Below are positions 39,509 to 48,178 of a DNA stretch of 64,000 nucleotides, piece after piece. Location: NCBI RefSeq assembly GCF_001590795.1, contig NZ_JXDL01000001.1:5973904-6037903 (forward strand). The letters are read 5' to 3'. This stretch comes from Bradyrhizobium sp. AT1. Lineage in GTDB: Bacteria; Pseudomonadota; Alphaproteobacteria; Rhizobiales; Xanthobacteraceae. The number at the start of each line of letters is the position of its first letter. Position 1 is the stretch's first letter. The position numbers were made by a program, and so were the translations under genes. The notes under the pieces were generated by a model, which saw only the letters and a list, made by a program, of their open reading frames with translations, made no database searches and was not told where the DNA came from.

Positions 39509-41383
39509 ATGGCGCAACTTTCACGCCGGCATGTATTGGTCCTGGGTGCCGGCGGTGCGCTCGGCGTCGTCCTGTCGCGCAGCGCGCGGGCATCGGAAGC
39601 GGGGACCGAAGCGCACGGCATTTCGGCCTTCGGCGATCTCAAATATCCCGCCGACTTCCACCATTTCGACTACGTCAAGGTCGATGCGCCGAAGGGCGGC
39701 ACGTTCTCGCTGATCCCGTCGGTGCGCGCCTACAACCAGTCCTACCAGACCTTCAATTCGCTCAACGCCTTCATCCTGAAGGGCGATGGCGCGCAAGGCA
39801 TGGACATGACCTTCGCGCCGCTGATGGTGCGCGCGAACGACGAGCCCGACGCGATGTACGGGCTTGCCGCCAAATCCGTGCAGATATCGCCCGACAAGCT
39901 GGTCTATCGCTTCAAGATGCGGCCCGAGGCGAAATTCCACGATGGCACCAGGCTCACCGCGCATGATGCGGCGTTTTCGCTGACGGCGCTGAAGACCAAG
40001 GGACATCCCCTGATCCTGGTGCAGCTGCGCGACATGGTCAGTGCGGAAGCAGTCGACGACGCAACGCTCGTCGTCACCTTTGCCAAGGGACGGGCGCGCG
40101 ACGTGCCGCTCTATGCCGCAAGCCTGCCGATCTTCTCGAAGGCCTACTATGCCTCTCGCCCGTTCGATGAATCGTCTCTGGAGATCCCGCTGGGCTCGGG
40201 TCCGTACAAGGTCGGCAAGTTCGAGGTTAACCGCTACATCGAGTATGAACGGGTCAAGGACTGGTGGGCGGCCGATCTGCCGCCCTGCCGCGGCACCTAT
40301 AATTTCGATGTCGTGCGGTACGAGTTCTATCGCGATCGCGACGTCGCCTTCGAGGGGTTCACCGGCAAGAACTATCTCTACCGCGAGGAGTTCACCTCGC
40401 GCATCTGGGCGACGCGCTATGATTTCGCCGCGGTCAAGGAAGGGCGCGTCAAGCTCGAAATCGTGCCCGACGACACGCCGTCCGGCGCGCAGGGCTGGTT
40501 CATCAACACGCGACGCGAGAAGTTCAGGGATCCGCGCGTGCGCGAGGCCCTGATCGATGCTTTCGACTTCGAATGGACCAACAAGACCATCATGTACGGC
40601 GCCTATGCCCGCACGGTGTCGCCGTTCCAGAATTCGGACCTCATGGCGGGCAATGCGCCGCCCTCGCCGGAAGAGCTGAAGCTGCTCGAGCCGTTCCGGG
40701 GCCAAGTCCCCGACGAGGTGTTCGCAGCGCCTTTCTCGCCGCCGACCACGGACGGATCCGGACAGGATCGCACCCTGCTGCGCAAGGCGCAGCAATTGCT
40801 GACCGAGGCCGGTGTGCCGATCAAGGACGGCAAGCGTGTCCTGCCGAACGGTGAGGTATTCCGCATCGAATTCCTGCTGGACGAGCCCTCGTTCCAGCCG
40901 CACCACGCGCCCTATATCAAGAATTTGGGGACGCTGGGCATCGAGGCCAACATCCGGCTCGTCGATGCAGTGCAGTACAAGGCGCGCCAGGAAGATTTCG
41001 ACTTCGACATGACGATCCAGCGTTTCAGCATGTCGGCGACACCGGGCGATGCCATGCGCGCGTTCTTCTCGTCGCAGGTCGCGAACACCAAGGGCTCGTA
41101 CAATCTCGCGGGCGTCGCTAGCCCGGCCATCGACGCCATGATCGAGAAGATCATGGCGGCCGACAGCCGCGAGGAATTGACCGTGGCTTGCCGCGCCTTC
41201 GATCGCCTGTTCCGCGCCGGCCGTTATTGGGTGCCGCAATGGTACAACAAGACGCACCGGCTGGCCTATTGGGATCAGTTCGGCCATCCGCAGAAGTTGC
41301 CGCGCTATGCCAACGGTGTCGGCGCGCCAGACATCTGGTGGCATGAACCCGCCAAGGCCGCCAAACTCGATCAGGCGAAATAA
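39509..41383 (+). CDS. peptide ABC transporter substrate-binding protein (family 5, Tat-exported), copy 2
   Basis: A 624-residue paralogue of the preceding protein, also with a twin-arginine signal (LSRRHVLVLGAGGALGVVLSRSARA). The mature N-terminus repeats the pattern AFGDLKYPADFHHFDYVKVDAPKGG. The ATG at 39509 is 14 nt after the previous stop and preceded by GAGGAAG. It diverges enough from copy 1 (for example in PDDTPSGAQGWFINTRREKF) that the pair probably have different ligands while sharing one transporter. Confidence 0.88.
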   Translation: MAQLSRRHVLVLGAGGALGVVLSRSARASEAGTEAHGISAFGDLKYPADFHHFDYVKVDAPKGGTFSLIPSVRAYNQSYQTFNSLNAFILKGDGAQGMDMTFAPLMVRANDEPDAMYGLAAKSVQISPDKLVYRFKMRPEAKFHDGTRLTAHDAAFSLTALKTKGHPLILVQLRDMVSAEAVDDATLVVTFAKGRARDVPLYAASLPIFSKAYYASRPFDESSLEIPLGSGPYKVGKFEVNRYIEYERVKDWWAADLPPCRGTYNFDVVRYEFYRDRDVAFEGFTGKNYLYREEFTSRIWATRYDFAAVKEGRVKLEIVPDDTPSGAQGWFINTRREKFRDPRVREALIDAFDFEWTNKTIMYGAYARTVSPFQNSDLMAGNAPPSPEELKLLEPFRGQVPDEVFAAPFSPPTTDGSGQDRTLLRKAQQLLTEAGVPIKDGKRVLPNGEVFRIEFLLDEPSFQPHHAPYIKNLGTLGIEANIRLVDAVQYKARQEDFDFDMTIQRFSMSATPGDAMRAFFSSQVANTKGSYNLAGVASPAIDAMIEKIMAADSREELTVACRAFDRLFRAGRYWVPQWYNKTHRLAYWDQFGHPQKLPRYANGVGAPDIWWHEPAKAAKLDQAK

Positions 41384-41385
41384 TC

Positions 41386-42495
41386 ATGAGCGCCTATATC
41401 GCCCGCCGCATCCTCCTGATGATCCCGACGCTGCTCGGAATCCTCTTCGTCTCCTTCATCGTCGTGCAGTTCGCGCCGGGCGGCCCGGTCGAGCGCGTGA
41501 TCGCGCAGCTGTCGGGGGCCGACACCGGCGGCAGCTCGCGCATTTCCGGCGGTGGCGATTTTGCGCAGCGTGCGCCGGGGCAGTTGGGGGCGGGCGGCGA
41601 CGCCATCAACTCGAAATATCGCGGCGCGCAGGGCCTTGATCCCGACTTCATCAAAAAGCTGGAAAAGCAGTTCGGCTTCGACAAGCCGGCACCGGAGCGC
41701 TTTGCCCTGATGGTCTGGAATTTCGCCCGCTTCGATTTCGGCAAGAGCTATTTCCGCGACGTCAGCGTGCTGCAGCTCATCAAGGAGAAGCTGCCGGTCT
41801 CGATCTCGCTCGGCCTGTGGCTGACGCTCCTGACCTATCTGATCTCGATCCCGCTCGGCATCCGCAAGGCGGTGAAGGACGGCACACGCTTCGACACCTG
41901 GACGTCGACCGTGCTCGTGCTCGGCTATGCGATTCCCGGCTTCCTGTTCGCAATTCTCCTCATCATCCTGTTTGCCGGCGGCTCCTTCTTCAACTGGTTC
42001 CCGTTGCGCGGACTGACCTCGGACGGCTGGTCGCAGTTCCCCTGGTACTGGAAGATCATCGATTACTTCTGGCATCTGACGCTGCCGCTGATCGCCATGG
42101 GGCTCGGTGCGTTCACCACCATGACGTTTCTGACCAAGAACTCGTTCCTGGACGAAATCCGCAAGCAGTACGTGATGACCGCGCGCGCGAAGGGCTGTAG
42201 CGAGAACCGGGTGCTTTATGGGCACGTCTTCCGCAATGCGATGCTGATCGTGATCGCAGGCTTTCCCAGCACCTTCATTCATGCCTTCTTTTCGGGTTCG
42301 CTTCTGATCGAGACCATCTTCTCGCTGGATGGGCTCGGGCTGCTCAGCTTCGAGAGCGTGCTCAACCGCGACTATCCCGTGGTGTTCGGCACCCTCTACA
42401 TCTTTTCGCTGGTCGGCCTCGTGATCAATCTGGTCTCCGACCTGACCTATATGTGGATCGACCCCCGGATCGATTTCGAAGCGCGGGAGGTCTGA
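41386..42495 (+). CDS. yejB: peptide ABC transporter permease (YejB type)
   Basis: A 369-residue inner-membrane permease. N-terminal anchor MSAYIARRILLMIPTLLGILFVSFIVVQFAPGGPVERV; a periplasmic loop of about 100 residues with a Ser/Gly-rich insert; then the core membrane segments with the EAA-like loop MTARAKGCSENRVLYGHVFRNA. It starts 2 nt after the second binding protein and overlaps yejE by 1 nt (TGATG). YejABEF takes up peptides such as microcin C in E. coli and NCR peptides in Sinorhizobium meliloti. Confidence 0.9.
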   Translation: MSAYIARRILLMIPTLLGILFVSFIVVQFAPGGPVERVIAQLSGADTGGSSRISGGGDFAQRAPGQLGAGGDAINSKYRGAQGLDPDFIKKLEKQFGFDKPAPERFALMVWNFARFDFGKSYFRDVSVLQLIKEKLPVSISLGLWLTLLTYLISIPLGIRKAVKDGTRFDTWTSTVLVLGYAIPGFLFAILLIILFAGGSFFNWFPLRGLTSDGWSQFPWYWKIIDYFWHLTLPLIAMGLGAFTTMTFLTKNSFLDEIRKQYVMTARAKGCSENRVLYGHVFRNAMLIVIAGFPSTFIHAFFSGSLLIETIFSLDGLGLLSFESVLNRDYPVVFGTLYIFSLVGLVINLVSDLTYMWIDPRIDFEAREV

Positions 42496-43673
42496 TGACG
42501 ATCACCGCCCCGACACCGATCGAGACCACGACCCAGGCTCCACTGGGCGAGGTCGTTCCGATCACGCGCAAGCCGTTCGCGCCGTCACCGCTCAACAAGC
42601 GGCGGTGGCAGAACTTCAAGGCCAATCGCCGCGGCTACTGGTCGTTCTGGATCTTCATCGCGCTGTTCGTGATCTCGCTGTTCGCCGAGCTGATCGCCAA
42701 CGATCGACCCTTCCTGATCAAGTTCGACGGCCGTCTCTACTGGCCCGCCTTCGTGACCTATTCGGAGACCACCTTCGGCGGCGACTTCGAGACCGCAGCC
42801 GACTATCGCGATCCCTATTTGCAGAAGCTGATCAAGGACAAGAGCGGCATCATCGTCTGGCCGCTGATCCGCTATTCCTACGACACCCACAATCTCGACC
42901 TGCCGACGCCGGCGCCGTCGCCGCCGACCTGGATGCTGACGGAGAAACAGTGCCAGCCAGTGGTGGAGAAGAAGGGGCTGAAGAGCTGCCGCGATCTCGA
43001 ATATAACTGGCTCGGGACCGATGATCAGGGCCGCGACGTGGTCGCGCGGCTGATCTATGGCTTCCGCATCTCTGTGTTGTTCGGTCTTTGCCTCACCATC
43101 GTCTCGTCCGTCGTCGGCATCGCCGCGGGCGCGGTGCAGGGCTATTTCGGCGGGCGGGTCGACCTCATCTTCCAGCGTTTCATCGAGATCTGGACGGCGA
43201 TCCCCTCGCTCTATCTTCTCCTGATCTTGTCTTCGGTCCTGGTGCCCGGTTTCTTCGTGCTGCTCGGTATCCTCCTGCTGTTCTCCTGGGTCTCGCTGGT
43301 CGGTCTCGTGCGCGCCGAATTTCTGCGCGGGCGCAACTTCGAATATATCCAGGCGGCGCGGGCGCTCGGCGTTTCCAATGCGGTCATCATGTTCCGCCAT
43401 TTGCTGCCGAACGCGATGGTGGCGACCATGACGTTCCTGCCCTTCATCGTGTCGAGTTCGGTGATGACTTTGACGGCGCTGGATTTCCTGGGCTTCGGCC
43501 TGCCGCCGGGATCGCCTTCGCTCGGCGAATTGCTGTCCCAGGCCAAATCCAATGTGCAGGCCCCCTGGCTCGGCTTCTCCGGATTCTTCTCGGTCGCGAT
43601 CATGCTGTCGCTCCTGATCTTCATCGGCGAAGCGGTGCGCGATGCCTTCGATCCGCGCAAGACCTTCAGGTAA
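42495..43673 (+). CDS. yejE: peptide ABC transporter permease (YejE type)
   Basis: A 392-residue permease. After a short cytoplasmic tail the NKRRWQNFKANRRGYWSFWIF segment begins the first membrane helix; a large periplasmic loop follows (ending YNWLGTDDQGRDVVARLIYGFR), then five membrane segments with the coupling loop EYIQAARALGVSNAVIMFRHLLPNA. The start at 42495 overlaps the yejB stop. It pairs with YejB as the channel. Confidence 0.9.
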   Translation: MTITAPTPIETTTQAPLGEVVPITRKPFAPSPLNKRRWQNFKANRRGYWSFWIFIALFVISLFAELIANDRPFLIKFDGRLYWPAFVTYSETTFGGDFETAADYRDPYLQKLIKDKSGIIVWPLIRYSYDTHNLDLPTPAPSPPTWMLTEKQCQPVVEKKGLKSCRDLEYNWLGTDDQGRDVVARLIYGFRISVLFGLCLTIVSSVVGIAAGAVQGYFGGRVDLIFQRFIEIWTAIPSLYLLLILSSVLVPGFFVLLGILLLFSWVSLVGLVRAEFLRGRNFEYIQAARALGVSNAVIMFRHLLPNAMVATMTFLPFIVSSSVMTLTALDFLGFGLPPGSPSLGELLSQAKSNVQAPWLGFSGFFSVAIMLSLLIFIGEAVRDAFDPRKTFR

Positions 43674-43677
43674 GTCC

Positions 43678-45315
43678 ATGGACGCGATCAACCAGCCCCT
43701 GCTCAGCGTGCGCGATCTCTCGGTGGCCTTCCACCAGGGTGGTGCCACCACGCTCGCGGTCGACAAGGTCTCGTTCCAGATCAAGCGCGGCGAATGCCTG
43801 GCGCTGGTCGGCGAATCCGGCTCCGGCAAGTCGGTCAGCGCACTCTCGATCCTCAAGCTGCTGCCTTATCCGAACGCCTCGCACCCCTCGGGCAGCATCC
43901 GCTTCAAGGGGCAGGAGCTGATCGACCGCTCCGAGCAGCAGATGCGGGAAATCCGCGGCAGCGACATCTCCATCATCTTCCAGGAGCCGATGACCTCGCT
44001 CAATCCGCTGCACACGATCGAGGCGCAGATCGGCGAGATCATCCAGCTGCACAATCCGACCAGCAATGCGCAGGCGCGCAAGCGGACGCTGGAGCTATTG
44101 ACGCAGGTCGGCATCCCCGAGCCGGAGACGCGGCTGAACAGCTATCCGCATCAGCTCTCCGGCGGTCAGCGCCAGCGCGTGATGATTGCGATGGCACTTG
44201 CCAACGAGCCGGATCTGTTGATCGCGGACGAGCCGACGACGGCGCTCGACGTCACCGTGCAGGCGCAGATCCTGGCGCTGCTCGCCGAGATTCGCTCGCG
44301 GCTCGGCATGAGCCTGCTCTTCATCACCCACGACCTCGGCATCGTGCGCCGCATCGCCGATACCGTCTGCGTCATGAAGAGCGGTGAGATCGTCGAGCAA
44401 GGCCCGGTCGAGCAGGTCTTCAGGTCTCCGAAGCATCCCTATACGCGCGATTTGCTCGCAGCCGAGCCGAAGCCGGATCCGGCACCGCCGCAGCCGGACG
44501 CGCCGGTGGTGATGTCGGCCGATGATTTGAAAGTCTGGTTTCCGATCAAGCGCGGCCTGATGCGCAAGACGGTTGGCCACATCAAGGCGGTCGACGGCGT
44601 CAGCATCGCCGTGCGCAAGGGCGAGACGCTCGGCGTCGTCGGCGAATCCGGCTCGGGCAAGACCACGCTGGGGCTGGCGCTGTTGCGGCTGATCTCCTCG
44701 AACGGGCGCATCGTATTCCTCGGACAAGACATCCAGGGTCTGCGCTTCAAGGAGATGCGCCCGTTCCGGCGCGACATGCAGATCGTGTTCCAGGATCCGT
44801 TCGGCTCGCTCTCACCGCGCATGTCGGTCGCCGACATCATCGCCGAAGGGCTTTCCGTGCATCAGCCGAAGCTGTCGCGCGAGGAGCGCGAGGCGCGCGT
44901 CGTCAAGGCGCTTGAAGACGTCGGGCTGAAGCCGGACACCCGCTATCGCTATCCCCATGAATTCTCTGGCGGCCAGCGCCAGCGCATCTCGATCGCACGC
45001 GCGGTGGTGCTGGAGCCGGATTTCGTCGTGCTGGACGAGCCGACCAGCGCGCTCGACATGCTGTTCCAGGCGCAGATGGTCGATCTGCTGCGTGAGCTGC
45101 AGCGCAAGCGTGACCTCACCTACATGTTCATCTCGCACGATCTTCGCGTCGTCGCCTCGCTCGCGAGCCACCTGATCGTGATGCGCGGCGGTAAGGTGGT
45201 CGAAGAAGGCCAGGCCGCCGAGCTGTTCAAGTCCCCGAAGACGGATTACACGCGGGCGCTGTTCGCGGCGGCGTTCCGGCTGGAGACGGCGGGCAACGGG
45301 TCGGTGGCGACATAA
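43678..45315 (+). CDS. yejF: peptide ABC transporter ATP-binding protein with two ATPase domains (YejF type)
   Basis: A 545-residue fusion of two ATPase domains, as in E. coli YejF. Domain 1 has Walker A GESGSGKS, signature LSGGQRQR and LLIADEPTTALD; domain 2 (from about residue 280) has GESGSGKTTLGLALL, FSGGQRQRISIARA and FVVLDEPTSALD. It starts 4 nt after yejE. Its stop is only 6 bp from the stop of the convergent NlpC/P60 gene, with no room for a terminator between them. Confidence 0.92.
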   Translation: MDAINQPLLSVRDLSVAFHQGGATTLAVDKVSFQIKRGECLALVGESGSGKSVSALSILKLLPYPNASHPSGSIRFKGQELIDRSEQQMREIRGSDISIIFQEPMTSLNPLHTIEAQIGEIIQLHNPTSNAQARKRTLELLTQVGIPEPETRLNSYPHQLSGGQRQRVMIAMALANEPDLLIADEPTTALDVTVQAQILALLAEIRSRLGMSLLFITHDLGIVRRIADTVCVMKSGEIVEQGPVEQVFRSPKHPYTRDLLAAEPKPDPAPPQPDAPVVMSADDLKVWFPIKRGLMRKTVGHIKAVDGVSIAVRKGETLGVVGESGSGKTTLGLALLRLISSNGRIVFLGQDIQGLRFKEMRPFRRDMQIVFQDPFGSLSPRMSVADIIAEGLSVHQPKLSREEREARVVKALEDVGLKPDTRYRYPHEFSGGQRQRISIARAVVLEPDFVVLDEPTSALDMLFQAQMVDLLRELQRKRDLTYMFISHDLRVVASLASHLIVMRGGKVVEEGQAAELFKSPKTDYTRALFAAAFRLETAGNGSVAT

Positions 45316-45321
45316 GCGCCG

Positions 45322-46164
45322 TCAGAGCCGCTTGATCGCGATAATTTCGCTGCCGGCCGCTTTGATCCGCGCTGTGGCCGGCTCGATCGGCTCGATCGCG
45401 GTCGCCATGTGATGCGCGTTGGCGTGAACCATGGTGCTGGCGTCGCGAACGATGGCGACATGGCCCTTCCAGAAGATCAGATCACCGCGCTGCAAGCCGC
45501 GTTGCTCATGCGGCTCCAGGGCGCGGCCGAGCCCCGCCAGCTGCATGTCGCTGTCGCGTGGGCAACCGATCCCCGCTGATGTCAGCGAGACCTGGACGAG
45601 GCCGGAGCAATCGATGCCAAAACTGCTCTTGCCGCCCCATAGATAAGGCGTGCCGACGAAGCGTTCGGCGACGGTGACGAAATCCGGCTCGCGATGGTCG
45701 AGCGGCGCGAGATGGGACTTCGGCAGATATTGGCCGTCGCGCGTCACGGCGAAGCTGCCGTCCTCGCGCGCCACCGCGAGCCTGGATCCCATCACGAGCG
45801 TCTCGGCCGGCGGCAGCTTGATCGAGGGACCGGGGAAGGCAAACGTCCTGAGCGCGCTGACCACGTGTGTTGGAACCGCCGAAGGTTTTGCCAGCGCCGC
45901 TTCCGGCAGCCAGCCGACATAGCCGTCGCCATTGAGCTGGCCCCAGGCCCAGCCCTCGCCATTGCGGTCGTAGATGGTGAAGCGTTCGCCGCGCAGCGCC
46001 TCCGTCATCAGCATCGCGTTCGACGACGGTTGCTCGCGCACCGGTGCGACGGGCTCGATCACCTCGAATTCCTCGCCGGTGACGAAGCGATCCGCCTCAA
46101 CCTTGCCTTCGAGGTATTTCGCGGCGAGGTCGCCTCGCGCCGGTGTTATTCGCGGATCATGCAT
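45322..46164 (-). CDS. NlpC/P60 family peptidoglycan hydrolase with SH3 domain
   Basis: A 280-residue protein. The N-terminal half has a bacterial SH3-like region (about 38-90: VIEPVAPVREQPSSNAMLMTEALRGERFTIYDRNGEGWAWGQL), and the C-terminal half an NlpC/P60 papain-like domain with catalytic Cys in FGIDCSGLVQ and His in HVAIVRD. Such enzymes cut gamma-D-glutamyl-diaminopimelate bonds in cell-wall peptides. No signal peptide is visible, which favours a cytoplasmic muropeptide-recycling role. Its start overlaps the stop of the aminopeptidase gene by 8 nt, so the two are coupled. Confidence 0.88.
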   Translation of the reverse strand: MHDPRITPARGDLAAKYLEGKVEADRFVTGEEFEVIEPVAPVREQPSSNAMLMTEALRGERFTIYDRNGEGWAWGQLNGDGYVGWLPEAALAKPSAVPTHVVSALRTFAFPGPSIKLPPAETLVMGSRLAVAREDGSFAVTRDGQYLPKSHLAPLDHREPDFVTVAERFVGTPYLWGGKSSFGIDCSGLVQVSLTSAGIGCPRDSDMQLAGLGRALEPHEQRGLQRGDLIFWKGHVAIVRDASTMVHANAHHMATAIEPIEPATARIKAAGSEIIAIKRL

Positions 46165-47530
46165 AGCGCTCGCTCAGCAAGGTGTAGATGGCGCGCGCGG
46201 CCTGGCACTCGCCGCCCTCCGGTCGCGCCGGCTTCGCCGACGGCGTCCAGCCGTAGATGTCGACATGCAGCCAGCTCCCGGCGTGCTCGACGAAGCGTTG
46301 CAGGAACAGCGCGCAAGTGATCGAGCCGGCAAAGCCGCCGGACGGTGCGTTGGTGATGGTGGCCGTCTTGGAGTCCAGCCAGGAATCGTAAGGCGGCCAC
46401 AGCGGCATGCGCCACAACGGATCGTTCTCCTTCACCGCGCAGCGCGCGACGTCAGCGGCGAGGGCATCGTCATTGGTGTAGAAGGGCGGCAGATCCGGCC
46501 CCAGCGCAACGCGGGCTGCGCCGGTCAGCGTGCCCAGATCGATCAACAGGTCGGGCTTCTCCTCGTCTGCGAGCGCCAGCGCGTCGGCGAGCACCAGGCG
46601 GCCTTCCGCATCGGTGTTGCCGATCTCGACCGTGATGCCCTTGCGCGAGGTGAAGATATCGAGTGGGCGGAAGGCATTGCCGGCGACCGCGTTTTCCACG
46701 GCCGGGATCAGCACGCGCAGCCGCACCTTCAGCTTCGCGTCCATCACCATGCGCGCGAGCGCCAGCACGTTGGCGGCGCCGCCCATGTCCTTCTTCATGA
46801 TCAGCATGCCGCTCGACGGCTTCAGGTCAAGCCCGCCGGTGTCGAAGCAGACGCCCTTGCCGACCAGGGTCACCTTGGGATGGTCAAGGTCGCCCCAGCC
46901 GATGTCGATCAGCCGCGGCGCGCGGTTGGAGGCCATGCCGACGGCGTGGATCAGCGGGAAATTCTTCTCCAGCTCCTCGCCGATGGTGCAGGTATAGCTT
47001 GCCCCGAATTCGGCGGCGAGTGCTTGCGCGGCAGCGGCGAGCTCCGCCGGCCCCATATCGTTGGACGGCGTGTTGATGAGGTCGCGCGCCAGCATTGCGG
47101 CATCGGCGATCCGCTCGATCTCGGTTGCATCGACGCCGTCGGGCGGCAGCAGCCGGACGTCGGGCCTGTCAGCCTTGCGGTAGCGCGCGAAGCGGTAGCA
47201 CCCCAGAGCAAAAGAGAGCGCGGCCAGCCGCGCATCGTGTGGTGCGTTGGCAAAGCGATAAGTGCCCGCTGGCAGCAACCCCGGCAGGGCGCCAGGCCGG
47301 AACAGGTCGCGCGATCTTGCGCCCTCGTCCTCGATGCCGAACAGCACCTGCGCAATGGCGCCGTCGGGTGCGGGCAGGGCCAGATAGGCGCCCGGCTTGG
47401 CGCTGAAGGCGCAGGCCGTCGCGAACAGGCGCTGCGGCGGCGGCAGCGTCTCGGCGACCTGATCCCAGCTTGATTTGGTGACGAAGGTGATCGGGATGGC
47501 GGTGGACGACGTCTCGAAGACAGAAGGCAT
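46157..47530 (-). CDS. leucyl aminopeptidase family protein (M17)
   Basis: A 457-residue cytoplasmic metallo-aminopeptidase. Active-site motifs: VGKGVCFDTGGLDLKPSSGMLIMKKDMGGAA (metal-binding Lys and Asp) and the family signature NTDAEGRLVLADAL (second metal Asp/Glu). It releases N-terminal amino acids from peptides. It is coupled to the NlpC/P60 gene, and both are convergent with the Yej transporter, a plausible peptide import-and-degradation group. Confidence 0.92.
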   Translation of the reverse strand: MPSVFETSSTAIPITFVTKSSWDQVAETLPPPQRLFATACAFSAKPGAYLALPAPDGAIAQVLFGIEDEGARSRDLFRPGALPGLLPAGTYRFANAPHDARLAALSFALGCYRFARYRKADRPDVRLLPPDGVDATEIERIADAAMLARDLINTPSNDMGPAELAAAAQALAAEFGASYTCTIGEELEKNFPLIHAVGMASNRAPRLIDIGWGDLDHPKVTLVGKGVCFDTGGLDLKPSSGMLIMKKDMGGAANVLALARMVMDAKLKVRLRVLIPAVENAVAGNAFRPLDIFTSRKGITVEIGNTDAEGRLVLADALALADEEKPDLLIDLGTLTGAARVALGPDLPPFYTNDDALAADVARCAVKENDPLWRMPLWPPYDSWLDSKTATITNAPSGGFAGSITCALFLQRFVEHAGSWLHVDIYGWTPSAKPARPEGGECQAARAIYTLLSERYA

Positions 47531-47730
47531 TGGCGGGTCCCGATCGTCAGATCAAACGGGTCATACGAACGGACGAGACTTCGCAGAGTTTGGCCGCCGC
47601 TGCAATCGGCTTTGCTGTCACCGTTCGGCGAGCCGCTACTCGCGGCAAGGGGGCTATGCTAGGTTCCGGCAACGGCCGCCAGGGATGGAAATCGGGCGGC
47701 CGACGACAAAGCGCGCCGGGAGGAAGTGCA

Positions 47731-47934
47731 ATGGAATTCGTGTGGAGCGTGGTCACATTCATCGGCCAGGCCGTTGAGGCGATTTTCGGCTATGTCGAGC
47801 ACCACCATTGGATCTTCGCGCTCCTTGCCGGCGGTTACGTCTTCTATCTCCACGACCGCTCCGTCCACGCGCGGTTCGATGCGCTGGACAAGCGCATCGA
47901 TGAAATCCGCAAGCGGCTTGCCATCGAATATTGA
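47731..47934 (+). CDS. small membrane protein of unknown function
   Basis: A 67-residue protein. GGAGGAAG precedes the ATG at good spacing. Residues 1-45 are hydrophobic with an HHH cluster (about 24-26) between two short membrane-like stretches, and residues 46-65 form an amphipathic, charged helix (RFDALDKRIDEIRKRL) likely to be a coiled coil in the cytoplasm. I recognise no family. It lies between the divergent aminopeptidase and the metallophosphoesterase. Confidence 0.6.
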   Translation: MEFVWSVVTFIGQAVEAIFGYVEHHHWIFALLAGGYVFYLHDRSVHARFDALDKRIDEIRKRLAIEY

Positions 47935-48178
47935 TCGGGCAAGACGAAACCGTTGTATGGCAGGTCTCGTATCTCGTGTTGAGAACTGCCGTTCACGCGA
48001 GCGCTGTCGCCGGGCTTTACTGGCGTCGCGGTTGTGGCATTATCGGCTGATATTTTAGATTGTGTCGCGCGCATCGAGAGCGGGCTTCTCGAGCGGGCTG
48101 CGACCGGCCTGAATCTGTTCGTCGACGCATTTCTCGCATCGTTTGGGCGGCGCAGCATTCGCAAATGAGCGGCGCAAA

